A stretch of 64,000 nt of DNA from Chromohalobacter moromii (GCF_023091865.1 NZ_JAHXDI010000001.1:868001-932000), one strand, 5' to 3'. Shown: positions 54,068-62,953, numbered from the stretch's first letter. Numbers and translations are program-made. Notes: generated by a model from the sequence alone, not told the origin.

Positions 54068-54092
54068 CAAGTAGCAAGTAGCAAGTAGCAAA
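54058..54092. repeat. 7-bp tandem repeat across the pdxB stop codon
   Basis: The unit TAGCAAG is repeated almost five times. The stop TAG of pdxB is the first three bases of the second unit, so copy-number change would not alter the protein unless the first unit is lost. Confidence 0.85.
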
Positions 54093-54122
54093 TCGCCTGA
54101 CATCATACGGCGTGCCGAAACG

Positions 54123-54169
54123 AAAACACCCACCGACCTTTGGATGAATCCAGGGCCGGTGGGTGTTTT
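54123..54169. terminator. Bidirectional terminator between pdxB and htpX
   Basis: A perfect 13-bp stem AAAACACCCACCG/CGGTGGGTGTTTT with a 21-base loop lies between the convergent genes. Confidence 0.88.
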
Positions 54170-54193
54170 GCGTTGCGCCGCTATGTGCCGTGA

Positions 54194-55096
54194 TTATTCG
54201 CGGTAGGCGCTTTCCTTGAGGGCGCGAATGCGGTCATCCAGCGGTGGGTGGCTGGAAAACAGGCGCTCCATGAGCTTGCGTGTCTGGCCGGAGGTGATGG
54301 CGAAGGCCGTCAGCGTATCCGGCATCTGATCCGGCATCTGCGTTTCGGCTTTGAGGCGTCCCAGGGCATTGATCATCGCACCGCTACCGGCCAGCTTGGC
54401 ACCGGCGGCGTCGGCGCGGTATTCGCGGAAGCGCGAGAACCAAGCGACGACGATCGAGGCCACCAGGCCGAAGACGATTTCGGCAACGATGACCACCGCC
54501 ATGTAACCGAAGAAGCCCAGACCGCCGCCGTCGTCATCGCGGCGCAGGAAGCTATCCACCAGTTGCGCGACGATGCGCGCGAAGAACATCACGAAGGTAT
54601 TGAGCACGCCCTGAATGAGCGCCAGCGTCACCATGTCGCCATTGGCAACGTGGCCGATCTCGTGCGCCAGCACCGCGCGCGTTTCCTCGGGGCGCATGCG
54701 CTCGAGCAGTCCGGCGGAAACGGCGACCAGCGCATCGTTCTTGTTCCAGCCCGTCGCGAACGCGTTGGATTGCTGCGCGGGAAAGATCGCCACCTCGGGC
54801 ATCTTGATGCCCGCATCGCGGGCCAGCTCGCCGACGGTGTCGAGTAGCCACTGTTCGGTAGCATTGCTGGGCTGCTCGATCACCTTGGCTCGGGTACTCC
54901 TCTTCGCCATCCATTTGGAAATGAACAGCGATACCAACGACCCGGCCATGCCGATCACGAAACAGAAGATCAACAGGCTGTTCATGTTGAGCCCGTTGGC
55001 GTTGAGATAGGGCTCCACCCCGAGTATTCGCAGGGTGATGCTGGCCACGATCACCACGGCCAGGTTGGTCGCGAGAAACAGCAGGATTCGCATCAT
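54194..55096 (-). CDS. htpX: HtpX membrane zinc protease
   Basis: The product is 300 aa. Two N-terminal membrane segments (about residues 3-25 and 38-62) precede the zinc protease motif HEIGH at residues 145-149 (His145, Glu146, His149), with the third ligand region [15 protein letters not shown] further on. Another hydrophobic pair follows the motif. HtpX degrades damaged inner-membrane proteins and is often controlled by Cpx or RpoH. GAGGGAAC lies upstream of the two adjacent ATGs; the first is taken. It converges on pdxB. Confidence 0.95.
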   Translation of the reverse strand: MMRILLFLATNLAVVIVASITLRILGVEPYLNANGLNMNSLLIFCFVIGMAGSLVSLFISKWMAKRSTRAKVIEQPSNATEQWLLDTVGELARDAGIKMPEVAIFPAQQSNAFATGWNKNDALVAVSAGLLERMRPEETRAVLAHEIGHVANGDMVTLALIQGVLNTFVMFFARIVAQLVDSFLRRDDDGGGLGFFGYMAVVIVAEIVFGLVASIVVAWFSRFREYRADAAGAKLAGSGAMINALGRLKAETQMPDQMPDTLTAFAITSGQTRKLMERLFSSHPPLDDRIRALKESAYRE

Positions 55097-55219
55097 CGAT
55101 GAGTTCCCTCAGTCAGTGAGACAGCAATGGTCATGTCGATTCTTGTTGGCCATTAGATACGGCGTCTTGCCTTGGGTTTCAAGACAAATATCGATAATCG
55201 TTGAGAGCGGGATGATTCC

Positions 55220-55245
55220 CGCCCGAGCCGGGCATGGCTCGGGCG
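55220..55245 (-). terminator. Hairpin downstream of alaA
   Basis: A perfect ten-base stem CGCCCGAGCC/GGCTCGGGCG with a six-base loop lies between alaA and htpX (both minus strand). There is no T-run, so termination is likely but not certain. A second small hairpin abuts it. Confidence 0.5.
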
Positions 55246-55271
55246 AGAAGCGGGTCATTGGCGGTGGCGTG

Positions 55272-56504
55272 TTATTGGCGGTAGCGCGACAGGAAGTTGG
55301 CGAAGCGGTCCAGGGCATCGTCGAGCTGGTCGGCCCAGGGCAGGGTGACGATGCGCACATGATCGGGGGTCGGCCAGTTGAAGGCCGTGCCCTGAACCAG
55401 CAGGATCTTTTCCTGCAAGAGCAAGTCGAGCACCAACTTCTGGTCGTCCTGAATGTTGAAGACCTCGGGATCGAGACGCGGGAAGGCGTACAGCGCCCCC
55501 TTGGGCTTGACGCAACTGACGCCGGGAATGGCGTTGAGCTTGTCATAGGTAATGTCGCGTTGGGCGAGCAGCCGCCCGCCGGGCAGCACCAGGTCGTTGA
55601 TCGACTGATAGCCGCCGAGTGCTGTCTGGATGGCGTGTTGCGCGGGGACATTGGCGCACAGACGCATCGAGGCCAGCATGTTGAGGCCCTGGATGAAATC
55701 GTCGGCGCGCTGTTTGCCGCGATTCCCGGAGAGAATCATCCAGCCGCTGCGGAAGCCGGCGCAGCGATAGCTCTTGGACAGACCGTTGAGCGTCACCACG
55801 AGTTGGTCGTCGTCGGCCAGTGCGCCGGTGGAGACATGCTCGGCGTCGTCGTAGAGGATCTTGTCGTAGATCTCGTCGGAGAACACTATCAGGCCGTGGC
55901 GCCGCGCGATCGCCAACAGTTCCTTGACCACTTCCGGCGGATAGACGGCGCCGGTGGGGTTATTGGGATTGATGATGACGATGGCCTTGGTGCGTGCGGT
56001 GATCTTGTCGCGCACATCGTTCAAGTCCGGCGCCCAGTCGGCCTGCTCATCGCACAGATAATGCACCGGTCGCCCGCCGGAGAGATTGGCCGATGCCGTC
56101 CACAGTGGATAGTCGGGCGCGGGGATCAGTACCTCGTCACCGTCGTCGAGCAGCGCTTGCATGGCGATGGCGATCAACTCGGAGACACCGTTACCGACGA
56201 ACACATCTTCGACGCTGACGTCAGGAATGTTCTTGCGCTGGCATTCCTGCATGATCGCCTTGCGCGCCGAATAAAGCCCCTTGGAATCGCAGTAGCCCTG
56301 GGCCGTCGGCAGGTTGCGCATCACATCCTGAAGTATCTCTTCAGGGGCTTCGAAACCGAAGGATGCGGGATTGCCGATGTTGAGCTTGAGGATGCGCTGA
56401 CCTTCGTCTTCGAGCCGCTTGGCGTGGTCGAGTACCGGGCCGCGAATGTCGTAACAGACGTTATCGAGCTTGTGCGATTTCCGAATGGGCGTGTCGGTAT
56501 CCAT
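55272..56504 (-). CDS. alaA: Alanine aminotransferase AlaA-like
   Basis: The product is 410 aa, a PLP fold-type I aminotransferase. The opening KSHKLDNVCYDIRGPVLDHA is the AlaA N-terminal block; later PAPDYPLWTASANLSGG, NPNNPTGAVYP, FSDEIYDKILYDD and NGLSKSYRCAGFRSGW (PLP Lys) follow. AlaA makes alanine from pyruvate and glutamate. The start at 56504 is an ATG preceded by GGAAG; a frame extending a further 120 bases upstream is not conserved. Confidence 0.92.
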   Translation of the reverse strand: MDTDTPIRKSHKLDNVCYDIRGPVLDHAKRLEDEGQRILKLNIGNPASFGFEAPEEILQDVMRNLPTAQGYCDSKGLYSARKAIMQECQRKNIPDVSVEDVFVGNGVSELIAIAMQALLDDGDEVLIPAPDYPLWTASANLSGGRPVHYLCDEQADWAPDLNDVRDKITARTKAIVIINPNNPTGAVYPPEVVKELLAIARRHGLIVFSDEIYDKILYDDAEHVSTGALADDDQLVVTLNGLSKSYRCAGFRSGWMILSGNRGKQRADDFIQGLNMLASMRLCANVPAQHAIQTALGGYQSINDLVLPGGRLLAQRDITYDKLNAIPGVSCVKPKGALYAFPRLDPEVFNIQDDQKLVLDLLLQEKILLVQGTAFNWPTPDHVRIVTLPWADQLDDALDRFANFLSRYRQ

Positions 56505-56665
56505 GAGGCTTCCGTTTGCTGCGCAGCCGGTGGGGTGGAGGCGGTGTTTCCGTACCGTTCGGGGCGGGCTGCCGCGCCGCTTCCTAGCATACCGTGGCGC
56601 GCGGGCCACGCAAATGGCCCGCACCGGAATAGGCGATTGAAGTAGAAGGGTAAAAACCTGGCTGT

Positions 56666-57622
56666 TTAGGCCGGGGAGGATGACGCGTCCAGTGAGGGGT
56701 CGTTTTCCACGGGTGCAGGGATGTCGTCCGGCGTCTCCAGCGTCAAGCGCCCGAGCTTGCCATCGCGCAGCTCGTGCAGCAGCACTTCGGCGCCGCGGTG
56801 CATGTCGACGACGCCGCCAGCGCGCAAGCCGCCCCGTTTGCCGGCGATGGCCTCGACGATGGCTTGGCCATCGAAGCCGGCCTGTGCCAGCAAGTCGCGG
56901 TGCGGCGGCCCGTCGGCTTCGACGCTGCCGGCATCCGGATTGGGGGTGTAGGCAGGCAACGTTTTGAGCTTGTAACGCGCTTTGAGAGCATCCGGGTAGC
57001 GCTTGGCCAGTTCGGCGGCGGCGACGATGGCGACATCGCTATACTCCATGGCGGTATCGCGGATCGCGCCGCTGGCTGCTAGGCGATAGGCGCTGGCCTG
57101 GTCCTCGATCTTCGGCCATAGCACGCCGGGGGTGTCGATCAGCGCGACGCGGCCATCCAGGCGTATCTTCTGCTGGCGCTTGGTAACGGCCGGCTCGTTG
57201 CCGGTCTTGGCGAGCTTCTTGCCGGCCAGGCCGTTGATCAGCGTCGATTTGCCGACATTGGGAATCCCCATCACCATCACCCGCACGTCGCGATCGGCGC
57301 GCACATGGCCGGCGAGCTCGTGGCACAGCGCGGGGATGCGCTTCAACTCACGCGATTGGGTGGTGGTGACCGCCAGAGCACGGATGTCGGGCTGGGCGTT
57401 GAAGTGTTCCACCCAGCGCTCAGTCTGCTCGGGATCGGCGAGATCGGCGCGCGAGAGCACCTTGAGCACCGGCTTGTGCTCGGTCAGCTCGGCCAGCATG
57501 GGATTGGCGCTGGAGTAGGGCAGGCGGGCATCGAGGACTTCGAGTACCACGTCGATTTCCGGTAGCGCCTCCGTTATCTGGCGGCGGGCCTTGTGCATGT
57601 GTCCGGGATACCAACCCAGCAT
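56666..57622 (-). CDS. ylqF: Ribosome biogenesis GTPase YlqF (RbgA)
   Basis: The product is 318 aa, a circularly permuted GTPase: the G4 motif SRADL comes first, then G1 GIPNVGKSTLINGL, then G3 DTPGVLWPK. The opening GWYPGHMHKARRQI is the YlqF/RbgA signature. It helps late 50S assembly. The C-terminal region from about residue 225 is the helical ANTAR-like RNA-binding domain. It is alone between alaA and msrB on the same strand. Confidence 0.93.
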   Translation of the reverse strand: MLGWYPGHMHKARRQITEALPEIDVVLEVLDARLPYSSANPMLAELTEHKPVLKVLSRADLADPEQTERWVEHFNAQPDIRALAVTTTQSRELKRIPALCHELAGHVRADRDVRVMVMGIPNVGKSTLINGLAGKKLAKTGNEPAVTKRQQKIRLDGRVALIDTPGVLWPKIEDQASAYRLAASGAIRDTAMEYSDVAIVAAAELAKRYPDALKARYKLKTLPAYTPNPDAGSVEADGPPHRDLLAQAGFDGQAIVEAIAGKRGGLRAGGVVDMHRGAEVLLHELRDGKLGRLTLETPDDIPAPVENDPSLDASSSPA

Positions 57623-57744
57623 CGTCTTTACTCCAGCTCGAACAAACGGCCGCCTATGGTAGCAGAGCGAAGCCCGCTAGCAGAGCGGCGGCCGCGATGA
57701 ATCACACTCCAGATGCACGACTCTTGTATGACTCTTCCGGTGAA

Positions 57745-58146
57745 TTACTCGCCGGGGTGGAAGTCGAGCGATACCGAGTTGATGCAATAACGTTGCCCGG
57801 TGGTCTCCTGCGGCCCATCGGGGAATACATGCCCCAGATGTGCGTCGCAGCGCCGGCACGTGACCTCGACGCGGCGCATGCCGTGAGACGTGTCCAAATG
57901 CTCCTCGACGCCAGCATCCGCGAGCGGCCGGTCGAAACTCGGCCAGCCGCACCCGGAATCGAATTTATGCTCGTTTTCGAAGAGCGGGGCGCCGCAACAG
58001 ATGCAGTGGTAAATGCCTTGTTCGTCGGAGACCTGGTGATCGCCGGTGAAAGGGCGCTCGGTGCCTTTCTCGCGCGTTACGCGATATTGTTCGGGCGTTA
58101 ACTGCTGCCGCCACTCTTGCTCACTTTTATGCGTTTTCTCGCTCAT
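57745..58146 (-). CDS. msrB: Peptide-methionine (R)-S-oxide reductase
   Basis: The product is 133 aa. Zinc cysteines (CICCGAPLF and [12 protein letters not shown]), CGWPSF and the catalytic-cysteine end [11 protein letters not shown] are the MsrB fold markers. It reduces methionine-R-sulfoxide and complements MsrA. Unlike msrA here (443-1045) it has no signal peptide, so it acts in the cytoplasm. The start at 58146 has AGGAGG five bases upstream; longer frames lack it. It is divergent from the tRNA array. Confidence 0.94.
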   Translation of the reverse strand: MSEKTHKSEQEWRQQLTPEQYRVTREKGTERPFTGDHQVSDEQGIYHCICCGAPLFENEHKFDSGCGWPSFDRPLADAGVEEHLDTSHGMRRVEVTCRRCDAHLGHVFPDGPQETTGQRYCINSVSLDFHPGE

Positions 58147-58304
58147 TGCCGCCTCCTGCTTTGAAGATACTGTGATGCGCCATGCCGATGCCGATAGTCC
58201 TTGTAACGCATGGACGAGGTCACGACGTTTACTAGCAGTGGGCGCCACTTGGTCCACAATATGGGGGCATGGCAGCGACAAGAAAAGGGTGTTCAGACAG
58301 AGGG

Positions 58305-58333
58305 TTGACACCCGCGGGGGTGCCCAGTAATAT
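58305..58333 (+). promoter_or_regulatory. Strong sigma-70 promoter of the tRNA array
   Basis: TTGACA (58305-58310), a 17-base spacer and TAATAT (58328-58333), followed by a GC-rich discriminator. It is 32 bases upstream of the first tRNA-Glu, typical of stringently controlled stable-RNA promoters. Confidence 0.88.
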
Positions 58334-58365
58334 ACGCCGCACCTCGACGAGGCGAGTGACGACAC

Positions 58366-58441
58366 GTCCCATTCGTCTAGTGGCCTAGGACACTGCCCTT
58401 TCACGGCAGTAACAGGGGTTCGAACCCCCTATGGGACGCCA
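58366..58441 (+). tRNA. tRNA-Glu (UUC), copy 1
   Basis: A 76-base cloverleaf ending in encoded CCA. Acceptor GTCCCAT/ATGGGAC; anticodon loop CTTTCAC gives UUC; T-arm GGGGTTCGAACCCC. Confidence 0.97.
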
Positions 58442-58464
58442 ACTCACCTCGTGTGGCTGGAAAT

Positions 58465-58539
58465 GCGGGAATAGCTCAGCGGTAGAGCATCGCCTTGCCA
58501 AGGCGAGGGTCGGGAGTTCGAATCTCCTTTCCCGCTCCA
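58465..58539 (+). tRNA. tRNA-Gly (GCC), copy 1
   Basis: A 75-base cloverleaf ending in encoded CCA. Acceptor GCGGGAA/TTCCCGC; anticodon loop TTGCCAA gives GCC. Confidence 0.97.
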
Positions 58540-58613
58540 AATTTGGTAGTATTGGATAGGCAGTATGGTCGTGAGCTGGAACGCCAGTCCGATCGATCTC
58601 CTTTCCCGCTCCA
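58540..58613 (+). repeat. tRNA-Gly 3' pseudo-copy in the tRNA spacer, first
   Basis: It ends ATCTCCTTTCCCGCTCCA, which copies the last bases of tRNA-Gly including CCA, but lacks the 5' acceptor and anticodon arms. A short hairpin CTGG-AACG-CCAG precedes the tail. It is repeated after tRNA-Gly copy 2 with about eight differences. Confidence 0.8.
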
Positions 58614-58619
58614 AAATGC

Positions 58620-58695
58620 GTCCCATTCGTCTAGCGGTCTAGGACACTGCCCTTTCACGGCAGTAACAGGGGTTCAAACCCCCTATGGGACGCCA
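58620..58695 (+). tRNA. tRNA-Glu (UUC), copy 2
   Basis: The same cloverleaf as copy 1 with small changes: the T-loop reads TTCAAAC instead of TTCGAAC, and the D-loop differs at CTAGCGGTCTAGG. Anticodon UUC and encoded CCA are intact. Confidence 0.96.
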
Positions 58696-58738
58696 CTTCC
58701 AGTCAGTATGAGGCAGCAGTACCGGTGTTGTTTGTGAT

Positions 58739-58813
58739 GCGGGAATAGCTCAGCGGTAGAGCATCGCCTTGCCAAGGCGAGGGTCGGGAGTTCGAATCTC
58801 CTTTCCCGCTCCA
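58739..58813 (+). tRNA. tRNA-Gly (GCC), copy 2
   Basis: Identical to copy 1 over the 75-base gene as read, with anticodon GCC and encoded CCA. Confidence 0.97.
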
Positions 58814-58888
58814 AGTTTGGTGGTATTCGATAGGCAGCATGGGTCGGGAGCTGGAACGCCAGCCCGGTCGATCTCCTTTCCCGCTCCA
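58814..58888 (+). repeat. tRNA-Gly 3' pseudo-copy in the tRNA spacer, second
   Basis: A second copy of the spacer with the same CCA-ended tail and CTGG-AACG-CCAG hairpin. It matches the first copy except for about eight changes and one base of length. Confidence 0.8.
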
Positions 58889-58926
58889 ACTTTTGGTAGC
58901 AAAACACCACTCTCCTATCTCGATAC

Positions 58927-59002
58927 GTCCCATTCGTCTAGTGGTCTAGGACACTGCCCTTTCACGGCAGTAACAGGGGTTCGAACCCCCTATGGGACGC
59001 CA
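58927..59002 (+). tRNA. tRNA-Glu (UUC), copy 3
   Basis: Cloverleaf as copy 1, with D-loop reading CTAGTGGTCTAGG. Anticodon UUC; encoded CCA. Last gene of the array. Confidence 0.97.
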
Positions 59003-59129
59003 CTTCGTTTGCTTATAATATGCCTTGCCACTGAGTGCGGCGTTCGAGACATTGATTTTTCTCGATTTGCCCGCATTGTCTCCTGTCTTTGCAAGGTTTC
59101 TTTCGAATATCAAGAATTGGGTGCGCCAG

Positions 59130-60092
59130 ATGGCAGAACCAGCACTGTCCATCCGCGGGCTGACCAAGGTCTACGGTAATGGCTTCCATGCCCTCAAGGG
59201 CATCGATCTCGACGTCGCCGAAGGCGACTTTTTTGCGCTTCTCGGTCCCAACGGGGCGGGCAAGTCCACCACGCTAGGGGTCGTATCATCCCTGGTACAG
59301 AAGACGGGTGGCAGCGTGAGCGTGTTCGGTATCGATATCGACCGCGACTTCGCCAAAGCCAAGTATCACCTCGGCGTGGTGCCGCAGGAATTCAACTTCA
59401 ACCAGTTCGAGAAGGTCGAGGACATCGTCCTGACTCAGGCGGGCTATTACGGCATGCCGATGCGCGAGGCCAAGCCGCGCGCCGAGCAGCTACTGCGCGA
59501 TCTCGGTCTGTGGGACAAGCGCAAGGGGAGTGCGCGCATGCTCTCCGGTGGCATGAAACGCCGCCTGATGATCGCGCGTGCCTTGATCCACCGCCCTCGG
59601 CTTCTAATTCTCGACGAGCCGACCGCCGGGGTGGATATCGAGTTGCGCCGCAGCATGTGGGAATTCATGAAGCGCATCAATCGTGAAGGCACCACCATCA
59701 TCCTCACCACGCATTATCTGGAAGAAGCCGAGAGTCTGTGCCGTAACATCGCCATCATCAACCACGGCGATATCGTCCAGAACACCAGCGTGCGTGACCT
59801 GCTGGCGCAGCTCAACACCGAGACCTTCCTGCTCGACCTGGCCCAGCCGGTCGAGACTGTGCCCGAACTGGAAGGCTTTAACGTGGAACGTGTCGACGCC
59901 ACGCAATTGGCGCTGTCGGTCGAGCGTGGCCAGCGCCTCAACGACGCCTTCGCGCAATTCTCCGCGCAGGGTTTTGAAATCGTCTCGATGCGCAATCGCG
60001 CCAACCGCCTGGAGGAAATGTTCGTGTCGATGGTCGAGCACGCCAATGCCGAAAGCGGCCGGTCCACCGACAAGGTGGAGGTGCGCTCATGA
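59130..60092 (+). CDS. yadG: ABC exporter ATPase, YadG-like
   Basis: The product is 320 aa. Walker A LLGPNGAGKSTT, signature LSGGMKRRLMIARAL and Walker B RLLILDEPTAGVD identify an ABC ATPase; the C-terminal tail after about residue 230 is typical of YadG/CcmA-like ABC-2 ATPases. The permease gene begins inside its stop codon (ATGA). Substrate unknown. The ATG at 59130 has only a weak ribosome site; an in-frame extension of 35 codons overlaps the end of the tRNA array and is not conserved. Confidence 0.9.
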   Translation: MAEPALSIRGLTKVYGNGFHALKGIDLDVAEGDFFALLGPNGAGKSTTLGVVSSLVQKTGGSVSVFGIDIDRDFAKAKYHLGVVPQEFNFNQFEKVEDIVLTQAGYYGMPMREAKPRAEQLLRDLGLWDKRKGSARMLSGGMKRRLMIARALIHRPRLLILDEPTAGVDIELRRSMWEFMKRINREGTTIILTTHYLEEAESLCRNIAIINHGDIVQNTSVRDLLAQLNTETFLLDLAQPVETVPELEGFNVERVDATQLALSVERGQRLNDAFAQFSAQGFEIVSMRNRANRLEEMFVSMVEHANAESGRSTDKVEVRS

Positions 60093-60862
60093 ATGCCTGG
60101 CAGACCTGGATCGCGCTTTGGACCCTGGTGACCAAGGAGGTGCGCCGCTACATGCGCATCTGGCCGCAGACGCTGCTGCCGCCTTCGATCACCATGACCA
60201 TGTACTTCATCATCTTCGGCAACCTGATCGGCTCGCGCATCGGGCCCATGGACGATATCCCCTACATCGATTACATCGTGCCCGGCTTGATCATGATGGC
60301 GGTGATCACCAACAGCTATTCCAACGTTGCCTCGAGCTTCTTCTCCAACAAGTTCCAGCGCAGCGTCGAGGAGATGATGGTCTCGCCGATGCCCAACTGG
60401 GTGATTCTCGCCGGTTTCGTGGTCGGCGGTGCATCGCGCGGCCTGGCCGTGGGCTTGATCGTCACCGTGGTATCGATGTTCTTCACCGACCTCTCGATTC
60501 ATCATCCCTGGGTGACCATCGGGGTGGTGATCATGACGGCGTTGCTGTTCTCCATCGGCGGTTTCATCAACGCGCTGGTGGCGCACAAGTTCGACGACAT
60601 CTCGATCGTGCCGATCTTCGTGCTGACGCCGCTGACGTATCTGGGCGGGGTGTTCTACTCGATCCACATGCTGCCGGCTTTCTGGCAGGGCGTGTCGATG
60701 GTCAATCCCATCCTGTACATGGTGAACGCCTTCCGTTACGGCATTCTCGGGGTCTCGGATATCCCGGTCGGCGGAGCGCTGGTAGCCATCGCGGTATTCA
60801 TCGTCGTGTTCTTCGCGGTGGGACTGTGGATGCTCGACCGTGGCAAGGGGATCCGAAGCTGA
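60089..60862 (+). CDS. yadH: ABC-2 type exporter permease, YadH-like
   Basis: The product is 257 aa with six membrane segments in the ABC-2 arrangement, including GLIMMAVITNSYSNVASSFF and SIGGFINALVAHKFDDISIV, and the family phrase LGGVFYSIHMLPAFWQGVS. It forms the membrane part of the YadGH exporter. The start overlaps the ATPase gene by four bases, so the pair is translated together. queF begins just after the stop. Confidence 0.9.
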   Translation: MNAWQTWIALWTLVTKEVRRYMRIWPQTLLPPSITMTMYFIIFGNLIGSRIGPMDDIPYIDYIVPGLIMMAVITNSYSNVASSFFSNKFQRSVEEMMVSPMPNWVILAGFVVGGASRGLAVGLIVTVVSMFFTDLSIHHPWVTIGVVIMTALLFSIGGFINALVAHKFDDISIVPIFVLTPLTYLGGVFYSIHMLPAFWQGVSMVNPILYMVNAFRYGILGVSDIPVGGALVAIAVFIVVFFAVGLWMLDRGKGIRS

Positions 60863-60863
60863 C

Positions 60864-61697
60864 ATGAGCGAACGTGACGAGACCCTCGCGCATGCGCCGC
60901 TGGGGCGCGAGTCCGCGTATCCCGAGCACTACGACGCCGGCCTGCTGTTTCCCATTCCCCGGCAGGCCAACCGCGCGCCGCTGGGGCTCGATGATGCCGC
61001 GCTGCCGTTCGAGGGCGAGGACGAGTGGCACGCCTTCGAGCTTTCCTGGCTCGACGCAAAGGGCAAGCCGATCGTCGCCGTGGCCCGGTTCCGGCTGCCC
61101 GCCGACTCGCCCTTGCTGATCGAGTCGAAGTCCTGGAAGTTGTACCTCAACAGCTTCAATCAGACGCATTTCGACAGCCGCGAGGCGGTGATCGAAACGC
61201 TCGAGCGTGACCTGGCCCAGGCGGCGGGCGCGCCGGTAGCGGTAGAGCTGTTCGGCGTCGAGGACGATGCCCTGATGCCCCGAGCGCTGCCCGGCGAGTG
61301 CCTGGACGATCTCGACGTGAGCATCGAGCACTACACGCCGACTCCCGAGCTGATCGAAGTCGGCGAAGAGATCGTCGAAGAAACGCTGCACTCGCACCTG
61401 CTCAAGTCCAACTGCCCGGTGACCGGCCAGCCCGACTGGGGCAGCGTGCTGATTCGATATCGCGGCCCTCGGCTTGAGCGCGAGGCCTTGCTGAAGTACC
61501 TGATCTCCTACCGGCAGCATCAGGACTTTCACGAGCACTGCGTCGAGCACCTGTTCGTCGACCTCATGGCGCGGGCCAGGCCGGAGCGGCTGCTGGTCAT
61601 GGCGCGCTACGTGAGGCGGGGCGGGCTGGATATCAGCCCCTGGCGGGGCACACCCGGCGAACGGCCGCCTACGCCACTCCGTCTGGCGCGTCAGTGA
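60864..61697 (+). CDS. queF: NADPH-dependent 7-cyano-7-deazaguanine reductase QueF
   Basis: The product is 277 aa, a long (two-domain) QueF that reduces preQ0 to preQ1 in queuosine biosynthesis. The QueF motif IESKSWKLYLNSFNQTHFDS is near residues 86-105 (20 shown), and the active-site cysteine is in SNCPVTGQPDWG near residue 183. The ATG at 60864 follows the permease stop by one base, so it may be read with the yadGH transcript, although the functions are unrelated. Confidence 0.94.
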   Translation: MSERDETLAHAPLGRESAYPEHYDAGLLFPIPRQANRAPLGLDDAALPFEGEDEWHAFELSWLDAKGKPIVAVARFRLPADSPLLIESKSWKLYLNSFNQTHFDSREAVIETLERDLAQAAGAPVAVELFGVEDDALMPRALPGECLDDLDVSIEHYTPTPELIEVGEEIVEETLHSHLLKSNCPVTGQPDWGSVLIRYRGPRLEREALLKYLISYRQHQDFHEHCVEHLFVDLMARARPERLLVMARYVRRGGLDISPWRGTPGERPPTPLRLARQ

Positions 61698-61780
61698 GCG
61701 TGTAACTCAGCGCCATACATTGAACCCAGGCGGCTTCGGCCGCACATCATTACCCTATTCAGACGGCCAAGGAGATGTTC

Positions 61781-62341
61781 ATGGATGCCATGACCTTACT
61801 GCACGAGCGCAGCTCGATGGGGAAACTGGCCGCGCCCGCCCCCGACCGCGATCAATTGGACGCGTTGTATCGTGCCGCCTTGCGCGCGCCCGATCACGAT
61901 GCCCTGACGCCATGGCGGTTCATCGAGTTCTCCGGGGAAGGGCTCGACCGGCTGGGCGAGCTGTACGCCAAGGCCGAGCAGCGTCTCAATCCGCACATCG
62001 ACGATGGTCACCTGGACGCCGCGCGCAAGAAGCCCAAGCGTGCGCCGATGATCATCGCGGTGATCGCCAAGGTCACGCCCGATCACCCCAAGGTGCCGCG
62101 TATCGAACAGCTGCTTTCCGCCGGCTGCGCGGCGCATGGCATCCTGCTCGCGGCGCAGGCGCAAGGCCTGGGCGCCATGTGGCGCACCGGCCACTACGCC
62201 TTCGACCCCACGGTGCGTGAAGGCCTCGGCCTTGCCGAAGACGATGAGCTGGTCGGCTTTCTGTACCTCGGTCAGATGGGAGGGCGCCACAAGCCGCTGC
62301 CCGAACGCGACCCAAGCGACTTCGTCGAGCGCTGGTCGTGA
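61781..62341 (+). CDS. ydjA: Nitroreductase family protein, YdjA-like
   Basis: The product is 186 aa. It aligns by eye with E. coli YdjA: MDAMTLLHERSSMGKLAAPA start, RAPDHDALTPWRF, PRIEQLLSAGCAAHGILLAA and VGFLYLGQMGG. YdjA is an FMN oxidoreductase with unclear physiological substrate. An AAGGAG site lies six bases before the ATG at 61781. The next gene's GTG overlaps the stop by four bases. Confidence 0.9.
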   Translation: MDAMTLLHERSSMGKLAAPAPDRDQLDALYRAALRAPDHDALTPWRFIEFSGEGLDRLGELYAKAEQRLNPHIDDGHLDAARKKPKRAPMIIAVIAKVTPDHPKVPRIEQLLSAGCAAHGILLAAQAQGLGAMWRTGHYAFDPTVREGLGLAEDDELVGFLYLGQMGGRHKPLPERDPSDFVERWS

Positions 62342-62847
62342 ACGCTACGCCACGCCGCCCGGGAGTGATGCATCCCCGCTTGCCGTTACCTGAGGCGAGC
62401 GACGGAGACGACCTCGAGGGCTTTCTCGCCTGGTTGCGTGAGGCGATCCCGCAGGTCGCGCATTACGGCATTCACTCGCCCGCCTGGGACGCGACGACGC
62501 TCCGCTGGCAAGTCGCGCTGGATGCCAACCTCAATGACAAGGGCACCGGCTTCGGCGGCGCGCTCGCCGCGGAGACCACCTTGCTCGGCTGGTGCTGGAC
62601 GACGCTATGGCTACGCGCCCGGGGCAGGGCGCAAGACGTGGTGATTGCCGAAGGCCAGCAGCGTTTTCTCGCCCCCGTCACCACGGACTATTACATGCAG
62701 TGTTTCCCTCTCGAAGCCGACGGCATTGCTCGCCTGGAAGCCTCGCTGGCGGAGAAGGAGCGAGGGCGCATCAAGCTCGTTCAGCGCGTCTACTGCGGCG
62801 ACACCCTATGCATGGAAGCTCAAGGCAGTTACGTGGTACTCAAGTGA
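62338..62847 (+). CDS. YiiD-type putative thioesterase domain protein
   Basis: The product is 169 aa. The hot-dog-like region LNDKGTGFGGALAAETTLLG and GRAQDVVIAEGQQRFLAPVTT match the thioesterase C-terminal domain of YiiD (an acetyltransferase-thioesterase fusion in E. coli), here on its own. No acyl-CoA substrate is known. It starts at a GTG overlapping the ydjA stop (GTGA); an ATG ten codons later is an alternative. Confidence 0.82.
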   Translation: MNATPRRPGVMHPRLPLPEASDGDDLEGFLAWLREAIPQVAHYGIHSPAWDATTLRWQVALDANLNDKGTGFGGALAAETTLLGWCWTTLWLRARGRAQDVVIAEGQQRFLAPVTTDYYMQCFPLEADGIARLEASLAEKERGRIKLVQRVYCGDTLCMEAQGSYVVLK

Positions 62848-62871
62848 TTCCTTGTCGAGACGGAAAATCGC

Positions 62872-62900
62872 TTGCAAAACAGCACTTAGCTCGATAGTAT
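62872..62900 (+). promoter_or_regulatory. Promoter of tRNA-Ser
   Basis: TTGCAA (62872-62877), a 17-base spacer and TAGTAT (62895-62900), 54 bases before tRNA-Ser. Confidence 0.7.
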
Positions 62901-62953
62901 GTGCGCCGTTCTGACGGACATGGTCAACGCCATTCGGCGGAACGACAATTTGC

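Noticed and set aside
54058-54092. CRISPR array
   Set aside because: The repeats are short, directly adjacent and without spacers; no cas genes are present.
55035-56645. A 536-codon plus-strand frame opposite alaA and part of htpX
   Set aside because: Both minus-strand genes have catalytic motifs; the opposite frame crosses the gene boundary and matches nothing.
58540-58613. A functional third tRNA-Gly
   Set aside because: Only the 3' tail is present; anticodon and 5' acceptor arms are missing.
59714-60865. A minus-strand frame opposite yadGH
   Set aside because: The plus-strand ABC motifs and ATGA coupling are decisive.
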